NCBI GenBank assembly: GCA_002897895.1
Contig: BDSY01000091.1
Span: forward strand, 1 to 64,000
Reading direction: 5' to 3'
Length of the DNA: 64,000 nt
Source of the DNA: a bacterium BMS3Abin06
GTDB taxonomy: Bacteria; Nitrospirota; Thermodesulfovibrionia; UBA6902
Part shown: piece after piece, positions 17,449-25,135 of the stretch
Numbering within the stretch: the first letter of the stretch is position 1
Layout of the letters: each line of letters starts with the position of its first letter
Translations under genes and position numbers: made by a program
The notes under the pieces: generated by a model
Told to the model about the DNA's origin: nothing
The model's input: only the letters and a program-made list of their open reading frames with translations
Databases searched by the model: none

Positions 17449-19461
17449 TTAAAACTTCCATTCCAGGCCGGCAACGGCATAGACACCGGGCTGTTCATAC
17501 CCGAGCCCTTCTACAATATTCTCATTGAAAATGTTTTCGGCTCTTGCATAGACAACCCAGTTTTCAGTAATACCCGCCCTGGCAGCCACGTCTGTCCTGA
17601 AGTAAGAATCCATCTCCTTATCACCCTTCCACCTGAGCCGGGGACCTGAATAATAACCGTGGATATTGAGATGTAAATTATTGATATCATATGCAAGATC
17701 AAGATTGAACTTGTTCCTGGCAATCTGCACTGTCCTGAATGTCTCACCGTCTTTCTCGGATTTTGCATCAGTATAGGTGTAGTTTCCCCTGAATGTCAGC
17801 GAATCGGTCAGGTTGAAAGACAGCGATGCTTCAACCCCCTGTGATCTTGCCGCATCCCGGTTATCATACATGCCGATAATCGCGGGATCGGGATTGATCC
17901 CGTAGACAAAAGCAATGGCATCATTTAATTTCGTATGCCAGTAAGCAGATTCGAGGTTGAGTCTTTTCTGCAGCAGTGACTGCCTGACGCCGAACTCATA
18001 AGTTTTCCCTTTCTCCGGGTCGAGATGTTTGTTCCCGTATTTGGGATCATACAAATTGGAAAATGTGGGCGCTTTGAAACTTGTCCCGTAATCCCCGTAA
18101 AGGGTGGTTCCCGCGGCCTGGAAAGTGTAGCTGATGCCTGCCTTTCCCGTGACCTGGTTTCCAAATTCCTCATGATGATCATTCCTTACCCCGAACGAGA
18201 AGACAAGGTCACCGTTGAGCATAAGAACCTGGTCATTGAGGTAAAATGAATAATTATTCAGATCCTTTTCGATTTCTCCGTATTTACCCCATTTTTTTCC
18301 TTCCTGTTTCTGGAATTCAGTGCCAAGAAGGAAGGTGTTTAAGGTGTCCGGTCCCAGTTCCCAGTCCCATATGAAGTTGTAATCAGCCAGGTAGTTTTCA
18401 TTCCGGTAATAATAGGGCTTTCCGTCACCTTTGTCGTATACCGGGACAATATCGCCCTTGTTATAATAATTCACCCAGTCGAGTGTAAAATTATCGACCG
18501 GAGCGATAACACTTCCAAGGTAACCGTCATCCTCATCCAGACCTTTCTTCTTATGCTTATAGTAGCCAAGCGTAAGGGTCTGCTTTAAGCTGTCGGTAAT
18601 TTTATGCTGCATCTTAATGCTTCCGTTATAGTAATCCGATGCAGACAGGGAATTGGGGTCAGGCAGTTGGAACGACCACCACGGTGTTGAGGGAGAGTCA
18701 TCAGCGTATGACTCACGAAGCTCGGCATAGTTAAATTCCGAGTCCGTATACATAAAAGAACCGTCAATATTAAACGAATCGCTGAATTTATAACCCAGGT
18801 TTAAATTTGAAGAGAAATCTTTAAAGTATTCATACTCATGCACGCCGCCGCTGTCAGTATCCCCCGCGTACAATGAATATCTCAGTTTATCGCTTGAACC
18901 CCTTACGGAAGCATAGTCTTTTCTCCAGTCTAAAGACCCTGCTTCACCGCCGACCTTTATTTCCGGTCTTTTTGTGCCCTTTTTTGTCGTAATGACAATA
19001 ACGCCTGCAGTGGTGTTTGAACCGTAAATGGCAGCCTGAGGCCCTCTCAGGATTTCGATTTTTTCGATGATCTGAGGGTCAATCTGGCCTAAGAGGTTGC
19101 TGACGCCGCCACTCATTGCTTCATTTACCTTGACACCGTCAATAACAACCAGAAAATGTCCCTGGCTGAAGCCTCTCAACTTCGGGTAGTTGAACTGGCC
19201 GGGGCCGCCTGCCTGTTTAAACTCAACACCCGGCGTAGACCTCAGGATTTCCGTAAAATCCGTAAAATTGTTTTTCTCTATCTCATCAGCAGTAATTACC
19301 GTCACGGAATCGGTCAGATTTTCAATCTTCTTTTCAATCTTGGTACCTGTGACAACGATCTCTTCCATTGAAGTCAGATCATCACCTGCAGACACAGAAG
19401 TGACAAAGGATAAAATACAGACGGTGAGCAAAACATGATACAAAAGACGTGTTGGCTTCAT
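17449..19461 (-). CDS. TonB-dependent outer-membrane receptor, corrinoid-regulated (BtuB-like)
   Basis: A 670-residue TonB-dependent receptor. It has a signal peptide (about 1-25, ending VSAGDD), a TonB box EEIVVTGTK (about 33-41), a plug domain (about 45-160, with LRGFSQGHFLVVIDGVKVNE and IEILRGPQAAIYGSNTTAGVI) and a 22-strand barrel ending in Phe (GVYAVAGLEWKF). It follows cobalamin riboswitch R2 and the ribosome site GAGGGAGGAAAAG. Size and regulation fit a BtuB-like corrinoid transporter. The operon also encodes chelatase-like proteins, so a metallo-tetrapyrrole other than cobalamin is possible. It is the first gene of a tightly packed operon down to exbD. Confidence 0.9.
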   Translation of the reverse strand: MKPTRLLYHVLLTVCILSFVTSVSAGDDLTSMEEIVVTGTKIEKKIENLTDSVTVITADEIEKNNFTDFTEILRSTPGVEFKQAGGPGQFNYPKLRGFSQGHFLVVIDGVKVNEAMSGGVSNLLGQIDPQIIEKIEILRGPQAAIYGSNTTAGVIVITTKKGTKRPEIKVGGEAGSLDWRKDYASVRGSSDKLRYSLYAGDTDSGGVHEYEYFKDFSSNLNLGYKFSDSFNIDGSFMYTDSEFNYAELRESYADDSPSTPWWSFQLPDPNSLSASDYYNGSIKMQHKITDSLKQTLTLGYYKHKKKGLDEDDGYLGSVIAPVDNFTLDWVNYYNKGDIVPVYDKGDGKPYYYRNENYLADYNFIWDWELGPDTLNTFLLGTEFQKQEGKKWGKYGEIEKDLNNYSFYLNDQVLMLNGDLVFSFGVRNDHHEEFGNQVTGKAGISYTFQAAGTTLYGDYGTSFKAPTFSNLYDPKYGNKHLDPEKGKTYEFGVRQSLLQKRLNLESAYWHTKLNDAIAFVYGINPDPAIIGMYDNRDAARSQGVEASLSFNLTDSLTFRGNYTYTDAKSEKDGETFRTVQIARNKFNLDLAYDINNLHLNIHGYYSGPRLRWKGDKEMDSYFRTDVAARAGITENWVVYARAENIFNENIVEGLGYEQPGVYAVAGLEWKF

Positions 19462-19504
19462 TTCTTTTCCTCCCTCGAGAAATTTTTTGATTTAAGGTTC
19501 CGGT

Positions 19505-19655
19505 CTGGACAGGTCTTCCGGCTCAGGTCTTTTGCCTACTTGCCCATCTTCCCGGTTATTACGACCAGTGATTTTGGTTCGGGCTTTCGTTACCTTCACG
19601 GCTGCGGGGCAGCGGGGGACTTTCACCCCTCTTCCCTGACATCCAGCCAGCAATG
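19505..19655 (-). promoter_or_regulatory. Cobalamin riboswitch R2, upstream of the receptor operon
   Basis: On the minus strand the element shows GGGGTGAAAGTCCCCCGCTGC, CGTGAAGGTAACGAAAGCCC, a B12-box variant (CACTGGTCG), GGGAAGATGGGCAAGTAGG and GAGCCGGAAGACCTGTCC. It lacks the expanded arm of R1 and is more divergent than R1 and R3 are from each other. About 45 bases separate it from the receptor start. The ribosome site sits within CTCGAGGGAGG, a sequence also kept after R3. No clear intrinsic terminator was seen, so control may be at translation initiation. Confidence 0.93.
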
Positions 19656-19660
19656 TTTTT

Positions 19661-19900
19661 TTATTCTTTTCTTGTTCTTAACATCTCCTCGATCTTTTTT
19701 ATTCTTTCATTATATTCGCGACACTTTTCCTCGTGTTTCTCCTGCATCTCCCTTGACTTAATCCCACCGATATGCACGGATGACTTGTTGAATGTAAAAT
19801 CAAAAAGTTCTTCCTCGTCCCTCAGGCATTCTTTTATAAACTCCTTCTCTTTTCTGAGTTCCTCAGGCGTCATATCTTCAGGATTGTTTCGTTTTTTCAT
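19661..19900 (-). CDS. Small charged coiled-coil protein, 79 residues
   Basis: A 79-residue open frame with AAGGAG six bases before its ATG, so it is probably translated. It is almost entirely charged helix: MTPEELRKEKEFIKECLRDEEE at the start and KCREYNERIKKIEEMLRTRKE at the end. Leu/Ile spacing is compatible with a coiled coil. No signal peptide, metal motif or known family was recognised. It lies after cbiK and just before riboswitch R2, so it could be the last gene of the nrdD-cbiK operon. Function unknown. Confidence 0.6.
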   Translation of the reverse strand: MKKRNNPEDMTPEELRKEKEFIKECLRDEEELFDFTFNKSSVHIGGIKSREMQEKHEEKCREYNERIKKIEEMLRTRKE

Positions 19901-19997
19901 TTTAAACTCCTTATTCTCATAATCGTATTAAACCGTCTTTCTTCTTGTCACCTCCTTTAAGATTCATAACCCGCCCCTGCCGTGTTTATCATCAACT

Positions 19998-20828
19998 TTA
20001 ATAAAACCTCATCAACTCCATAGACCTCTTCAGACGGTCAAGAAAACAGTGCGGTATGTCATCATAAAAACCCAGACTCTTCGGGAAGGACACTCCCTCA
20101 TATTCTGCCGAGACCCAGTCCACCTCAAAGCCCGTCTCTTCAAGGGCAGTCATGAAGCTGTTATCTTCACCCATGAGGTCTTCTTCCACATGAAGCCCGG
20201 CTACATACATAAAGGGGATTAACCTTGCCCTTTGCCAGCCCTGCTTTTTCATCTGAACTTTCCTGAAGGCGCTTTCCCTGCCCGGAATACCCTCGAGGGT
20301 GGACAGGAAGACATTGTCATACCTGTGAGACAGGAGATTATCAAGCCCCAGGCAGAGTATATTTGCAGGGTCTGCGGCAAGTGGCGTGCCGTGCGCCGCT
20401 ATCATGTTGATTCCCTCTTCCGGAGACAGGAAGTCTATTGAAACAATATCCAGCGCCTCTTCAACAAAGCGCCACCTGTGCAGGAGGGTCTCGCCTACTA
20501 TCGTCCTCAATCCGGGGAAGCTCTCACATACCTCTGACAGTATCTGATATTCGGTGCCCGGGAACACGTGCAGGGGCTGCACCACCACCCTTCTGTACCC
20601 CTCTGCCTCCAGGGAGGCAAGCGCCTCTGTCACTCCCGGGTGGCCTGTCTTTTCCCTGATTATCTCGGATGTATAAGCCCAGCGGGTCTCAAGCCAGCTG
20701 AATTTCTTTTTTACCAGTCTGTCGAAAATCTCATAAACAACCCCTCCCCTGGCGCTCGTTCCAAAGGCGGCAATAAGGATTGCCGGCTTGTCCTTAAGTG
20801 TCCTCTTTCTGAGTTTTTTCTCTTTCAT
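19998..20828 (-). CDS. cbiK: Anaerobic cobaltochelatase CbiK
   Basis: A 276-residue CbiK-family sirohydrochlorin cobaltochelatase; the chosen ATG at 20828 has AGAGG about ten bases upstream, 13 bases after the previous stop. It shows PAILIAAFGTSARGG near the start, then VVVQPLHVFPGTEYQIL and FMYVAGLHVEEDLMGED. The His residues in the last two match the metal-handling His pair of Salmonella CbiK. The enzyme inserts Co2+ into sirohydrochlorin, an early step of anaerobic B12 synthesis. No signal peptide is seen, so it acts in the cytoplasm. As the fourth gene behind riboswitch R3 it would be repressed when B12 is sufficient. Confidence 0.9.
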   Translation of the reverse strand: MKEKKLRKRTLKDKPAILIAAFGTSARGGVVYEIFDRLVKKKFSWLETRWAYTSEIIREKTGHPGVTEALASLEAEGYRRVVVQPLHVFPGTEYQILSEVCESFPGLRTIVGETLLHRWRFVEEALDIVSIDFLSPEEGINMIAAHGTPLAADPANILCLGLDNLLSHRYDNVFLSTLEGIPGRESAFRKVQMKKQGWQRARLIPFMYVAGLHVEEDLMGEDNSFMTALEETGFEVDWVSAEYEGVSFPKSLGFYDDIPHCFLDRLKRSMELMRFY

Positions 20829-20841
20829 AACTTCATTGCCT

Positions 20842-21618
20842 CTATCCGCAGAGATAGGCGTCACAATAGACACCGCTCCGGCACAGCAGTTTTAATGTCT
20901 TTGAAGTCTCTGTAACCACCCTGTCCAGGGGATTCAATATTGCGGCATCAAGCCCTGCACCGGCCATTACACCGAGGGTGGTGTTATTGATAATATGCCT
21001 GTTCTTTTTCCTGATTCCCTGTGAGATATTGCTCAGTCCCACGAGAGTTTTCACTCCCGGAAGCATCTCCTTGAAGGCGCGAATGCTTCCGGCTGCATTA
21101 AGCAGTGCATCAGGGCTTACTGCAAATGAGGACAGGACAGGATCCATGTATATGTCTGAAACATCAATCCCCCGGCGTGTTGCCTGTTCGGCAATGTCCA
21201 CGGCGATCACACACCTGCTGTCCGTACATTCTGCATATCCGTTTCCGGGCACGGCCATGCCGATAACAGAGGCATTGAACTCATGTGCAAGATCAAGAAG
21301 CCTCTCCATCCTTTCCCTTTCGCCGGTGACACCGTTTATTATCGCCCTGCCTTTATGTGCCGCAAGTCCTGCCTCGATGATCTCCGGTGTGCCGTTGAGA
21401 CAAAGTGGCACATCAACATGCTGTTTTATGAGCATAACCAACTCCTTCATAATAGCCTCTCCATTTTTGATATCAGGGCCGAAATTTATATCTAATGCAT
21501 CCGCCCCTGATTCCGCCTGTAAAATGGCAAGACTGACTATCGGGGAGAAATCTCCCGAGACAATGCTTTCATAAACCGCTGTGTTCAGCGCATTAATCTT
21601 TTCACCTATGACAAACAT
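20842..21618 (-). CDS. Pterin-binding methyltetrahydrofolate:corrinoid methyltransferase-like protein
   Basis: 258 residues from the ATG at 21618, which has AAGGAGG upstream; it overlaps the nrdG end by 17 nt. The TIM-barrel pterin-binding fold of the DHPS/MeTr family is indicated by MFVIGEKIN at the start, GADALDINFGP, LCLNGTPEIIEAGL, IINGVTGE, YMDPVLSSFAVS and TLVGLSNISQG. Relatives include AcsE and the folate domain of MetH, which move a methyl group from methyl-tetrahydrofolate to a cob(I)alamin protein. A true dihydropteroate synthase is less likely given the sequence and the B12 context. No corrinoid-protein partner gene is in the window. Confidence 0.82.
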   Translation of the reverse strand: MFVIGEKINALNTAVYESIVSGDFSPIVSLAILQAESGADALDINFGPDIKNGEAIMKELVMLIKQHVDVPLCLNGTPEIIEAGLAAHKGRAIINGVTGERERMERLLDLAHEFNASVIGMAVPGNGYAECTDSRCVIAVDIAEQATRRGIDVSDIYMDPVLSSFAVSPDALLNAAGSIRAFKEMLPGVKTLVGLSNISQGIRKKNRHIINNTTLGVMAGAGLDAAILNPLDRVVTETSKTLKLLCRSGVYCDAYLCG

Positions 21619-22321
21619 GATGGTATTGTTCCTCCTTTGAGATATTCCTGATGCCGTATCTGCTGAATCCGCAGAGACTTTTGTAAAGGTGTTCGGCATT
21701 CACTTCCAGGGGGGCAAGGTCTTCCCTGCAATCCGCATACGGCTTGAATGCCTGCAGAAAGTAGTTTTCCGTTTTCATAAGTTGCAACTCCATTATCATC
21801 TCGCTTATGTCCTCTCTGCCGAGGCCGCTGAAGAGGGTTGTCCTTATTTCATAGGGTATGCCGCTTCCTGTTACGGCATTAACGGAACTGATAATGGCCC
21901 CTGTATCCACCCCGGTTCCGGCGACCCTGTGATAGATCCTGAGCGGAGCCTTGTAATCCACGGCAATATAATCAGGCAACCTGGCTTTTAATAATTCCTC
22001 AAGCGCGGCGGGTCTTGAGCCATTGGTATCCAGCTTTACAACAAACCCCATGTCTTTAACAGCCCTGATAAATTCCGCGAGCCCCTGCAGCAGCAGGGGT
22101 TCGCCGCCTGTTATAACCACACCGTCAATCAATCCCTTCCTGCGTGACAGAAATGAGAGGACATCCTGTTCAGGCACAGGGCTGCTGAACATGGCAGGAT
22201 AAACCAGCCCTGGGTTATGGCAATAGGGACACCTGAAATTGCACCCCTGTGTAAAGACAACAGCGCTTATCTTCCCGGGATAATCTATTAAAGAGAACTT
22301 ATGAAGGCCGCCTGTTCTCAT
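21602..22321 (-). CDS. nrdG: Anaerobic ribonucleotide reductase activating protein
   Basis: A 239-residue radical SAM activase starting at the ATG at 22321, which overlaps the nrdD stop as ATGA. AAGGAG lies upstream. The N-terminus MRTGGLHKFSLIDYPGK is typical of NrdG-like activases that work with NrdD of the non-enterobacterial type, and the CNFRCPYC motif holds the 4Fe-4S cluster. VVITGGEPLL is the GGEP motif. It generates the glycyl radical on NrdD under anoxic conditions. Confidence 0.9.
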   Translation of the reverse strand: MRTGGLHKFSLIDYPGKISAVVFTQGCNFRCPYCHNPGLVYPAMFSSPVPEQDVLSFLSRRKGLIDGVVITGGEPLLLQGLAEFIRAVKDMGFVVKLDTNGSRPAALEELLKARLPDYIAVDYKAPLRIYHRVAGTGVDTGAIISSVNAVTGSGIPYEIRTTLFSGLGREDISEMIMELQLMKTENYFLQAFKPYADCREDLAPLEVNAEHLYKSLCGFSRYGIRNISKEEQYHHVCHR

Positions 22322-24411
22322 GCCAGGGTAAACTCCTTCCGTGTCCTGAACTCTTCTTTCTTGCCCCTGTTCCACTGTTTTACAGGACGCAGGTAGCCGA
22401 CTATGCGGGAATAAATCTCCGTCTCTTCATGACAGCGGGGGCACTTGCTGTGCTCACCTGCAATATACCCATGGCCGGGACAGACGCTGAAAGTAGGGGT
22501 TACAGTGAAATAGGGCATGCGGTAGTTTTCACAGACCCTGCGGATAAGTCCCTTCAGGGCGGATGTATCGTCTATTCTCTCTCCTGCATAAAGATGCAGG
22601 ACTGTCCCGCCCGTGTACCTCTGCTGAAACTCATCCTGATAATTCAGCGCCTCAAACATATCATCGGTAAAGTCTACAGGCAGGTGTGTGGAGTTTGTAT
22701 AAAACGGTTCCGCCCTGCGGCCTTGATATTGGGTCTCATTGGCACAGATAATATCCGGGAACCTCTCTTTATCAATCTTCGCCAGCCGGTATGATGTCCC
22801 CTCAGCAGGCGTGGCCTCAAGGTTATAGTTGTTACCTGTCTCCTCCTGAAACTCCACTAATTTACTCCTCATAAAATCCATGACCTTTAGTGTAAAGGCG
22901 TGTCCCTGCCCGGAGGCGATCCCCTTGCCGAACAGGTTCAGACAGGCCTCGTTCATGCCTATAAGGCCGATTGTGGAGAAGTGATTTTTCCAGTACGCAT
23001 CAAAACGTTCCTTGACGCTCCTCAGATAGTACCTTGCATAAGGGTAAAGATTGCCTTCCGTAAACTTCTCCAGGACCTTTCTCTTTATCTCAAGGCTCTC
23101 TTTTGACAGGACCATCAGTCTGTCTATGAGAGCAATAAACTCATCCTCGTTTTCAGCCGAATATCCGAGCCTCGGCATATTGATTGTGACCACGCCGATA
23201 GAGCCTGTCAGCGGGTTTGCCCCGAAGAGACCGCCCCCTCTCTTTTGCAATTCCCTGTTATCAAGCCTCAGCCTGCAGCACATGGAACGGGCATCCTCGG
23301 GTTTCATGTCCGAGTTTATGAAGTTTGAAAAATAGGGAATCCCATACCTGGCGGTCACCTCCCATAAGACATCGAGGTTAGGATTTTCCCAGTCAAAATC
23401 CTTTGTGATATTGTATGTGGGAATCGGGAATGTAAAGACCCGTCCCTTGGCATCGCCCTCCAGCATCACCTCCAGAAACGCCCTGTTGAACATATCCATC
23501 TCTGTCTGAAACCCGCTGTATGTCTCCTCTGTCAGTTTGCCGCCTGTAACAACAGGCCGGTCTGAAAAGTTTTTTGGAACAGTAAGGTCAAGGGTGATAT
23601 TTGTAAAAGGGGTCTGAAAACCAACCCTTGTAGGCACATTGATATTAAAGACAAACTCCTGCAGCGCCTGTTTGACTTCCCTGTAACTCAGGCCGTCATA
23701 TCTGATAAACGGGCTTAAAAGGGTGTCAAAGTTTGAGAATGCCTGCGCGCCCGCAGCCTCTCCCTGGAGTGTGTAGAAGAAATTCACCGCCTGACCCAGG
23801 GCGCTGCGGAAATGCCGGGCAGGGCTGCTCTCTATCTTTCCCGACGCGCCCTTAAACCCCTGCATCAGGAGATCAAAAAGGTCCCATCCCACACAGTACA
23901 CGGAGAGGATGTTCAGGTCATGGATATGGAAGTCTCCGTTTGAGTGGGCATGCCTGATCCCGGGAGGGTATATCCTGTTCAGCCAGTAGATACTGCTGAT
24001 CTCTGATGAGATATAGTTATTCAGTCCCTGGAGTGAAAACGCCATGTTGCTGTTCTCATTGACCTTCCAGTCAATCTGTTGCAGGTACTGATCAACAAGG
24101 TCGATATCCACCTTTGTGGTGATCCGCCTGATCCCGGCATGCTGCTCGCGGTAGAGGATGTATGCCTTGGCAGTCCTGCGGTAAACCGAGGACAGAAGCA
24201 CCTCCTCCACTATATCCTGAATCTCCTCAACAGCAGGGATCCTGTTGCCGATAACCTGCTGTGCAAGGTTCAGAACCTTCAGGGTCAGCTTTCCGGCAGT
24301 ATCGTAATCAAACTCACCGGTAGCTGCGCCGGCCTTTGCAATTGCATTTGTAATCTTTTCTGCATCGAAGCTTAGTGTCTTTCCGTCTCTCTTCCGGATA
24401 CTCTTAAACAT
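22318..24411 (-). CDS. nrdD: Anaerobic (class III) ribonucleoside-triphosphate reductase
   Basis: A 697-residue class III ribonucleotide reductase, which makes dNTPs without oxygen and without B12. Residues about 1-90 form an ATP-cone allosteric domain (SIRKRDGKTLSFDAEKITNAI). The catalytic barrel has the SMCCRLRLD cysteines and NPLTGSIGVVTINMPRLG. The C-terminus has the zinc site (Cys644, Cys657, Cys660) and the glycyl radical site at Gly672 in RIVGYLRPVKQWN. AUG has GGAGG upstream. It is preceded by cobalamin riboswitch R3, which suggests that the cell also has a B12-dependent class II enzyme and uses this one when B12 is scarce. Confidence 0.95.
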   Translation of the reverse strand: MFKSIRKRDGKTLSFDAEKITNAIAKAGAATGEFDYDTAGKLTLKVLNLAQQVIGNRIPAVEEIQDIVEEVLLSSVYRRTAKAYILYREQHAGIRRITTKVDIDLVDQYLQQIDWKVNENSNMAFSLQGLNNYISSEISSIYWLNRIYPPGIRHAHSNGDFHIHDLNILSVYCVGWDLFDLLMQGFKGASGKIESSPARHFRSALGQAVNFFYTLQGEAAGAQAFSNFDTLLSPFIRYDGLSYREVKQALQEFVFNINVPTRVGFQTPFTNITLDLTVPKNFSDRPVVTGGKLTEETYSGFQTEMDMFNRAFLEVMLEGDAKGRVFTFPIPTYNITKDFDWENPNLDVLWEVTARYGIPYFSNFINSDMKPEDARSMCCRLRLDNRELQKRGGGLFGANPLTGSIGVVTINMPRLGYSAENEDEFIALIDRLMVLSKESLEIKRKVLEKFTEGNLYPYARYYLRSVKERFDAYWKNHFSTIGLIGMNEACLNLFGKGIASGQGHAFTLKVMDFMRSKLVEFQEETGNNYNLEATPAEGTSYRLAKIDKERFPDIICANETQYQGRRAEPFYTNSTHLPVDFTDDMFEALNYQDEFQQRYTGGTVLHLYAGERIDDTSALKGLIRRVCENYRMPYFTVTPTFSVCPGHGYIAGEHSKCPRCHEETEIYSRIVGYLRPVKQWNRGKKEEFRTRKEFTLA

Positions 24412-24587
24412 AATTTCTTACCTCCATGTCGGGAGACTATGGGTTTTGTTCTCCGTGTGCAACTGCTCGGATATATCTCCCCCTTTTCCGAATGGGGAGA
24501 CCAGGGCAGCTACGATATAAGATAGAATCCGAGATACTGAAGGAATGAAATCATTGACAGGATTACACACCTCCCTCGAGATTTCCA

Positions 24588-24762
24588 AATGGACAGGTCT
24601 TCCGGCTCAGGGCATTGCGACCCGTTTCAGGGTTGCATCCTACTCACCCGCCTTCCCGGTCTTTTCGACCAGTGGCTTACGATTGGGCTTTCGTTCCCGT
24701 TACGGCTGCGGGGCAGCGGGGGATTCTCACCCCTCTTCCTCACATCCATTCGCGCCTGCAAA
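24588..24762 (-). promoter_or_regulatory. Cobalamin riboswitch R3, upstream of nrdD
   Basis: Minus-strand landmarks: GGGGTGAGAATCCCCCGCTGC, CGTAACGGGAACGAAAGCCC, B12 box GCCACTGG, GGGTGAGTAGGATGC, GAGCCGGAAGACCTGTCC. It is compact and lacks the R1 insert. The leader between it and nrdD (24412-24587) keeps a CTCGAGGGAGG site like that before the receptor gene, and further on TCTCCCC and GGGGGAGA can pair as a hairpin about 60 bases before the nrdD start. Confidence 0.94.
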
Positions 24763-24825
24763 AGGAAAGTCCTTTTAAACAGACTTTTAATTCAAACACA
24801 TTCAATTCTTAAAAGTCAATTTGCC
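24728..24825 (-). repeat. Riboswitch leader block, copy 2 (copy 1 at 209-306)
   Basis: Same as 209-306 except for one base. In copy 1 the outer end of the block encodes the last residues and stop of ExbD; here the same bases (AGGCAAATTGAC on the minus strand) are not part of any exbD gene. This suggests that the R3 leader was copied from an R1-like locus. Confidence 0.88.
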
Positions 24826-25135
24826 TCTTCATACACGACACTGTGGGCCTGCATATGTGACTGCGGAGTGTATTGGGCATTGGGATGGCTTAAGGCGTGC
24901 GTGAGCAATCCCTTTTGCCGGTAATTAAGATCGGACTAACTAACCAACCGCCTTGCAGTTGCGACTGCCTGCTTTTGCTTTCTGGCAAGATGGTTTTTTA
25001 ATTCTTTAATAGCAAGGTTGATCGCCCGCTTTCCTCCTCTTCTGAAATTATACCGGTATGGCATATATGAAAAATTATAAAAACAAATATACAAAACTGA
25101 GCGCGAAAAATAACATTTTATTTTTGAGCGAGCCT
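24826..25135. other. Intergenic region with one possible 42-residue basic peptide
   Basis: About 310 bases between the riboswitch R3 leader and the large membrane-protein gene. The only open frame of note is minus 25064-24936, 42 residues starting MPYRYNFRRGGKRAINLAIK, rich in Lys and Arg, with no ribosome site. It may be a remnant. The segment 25065-25130 is A+T rich and could carry promoter or terminator elements, but I cannot define one. Confidence 0.4.
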
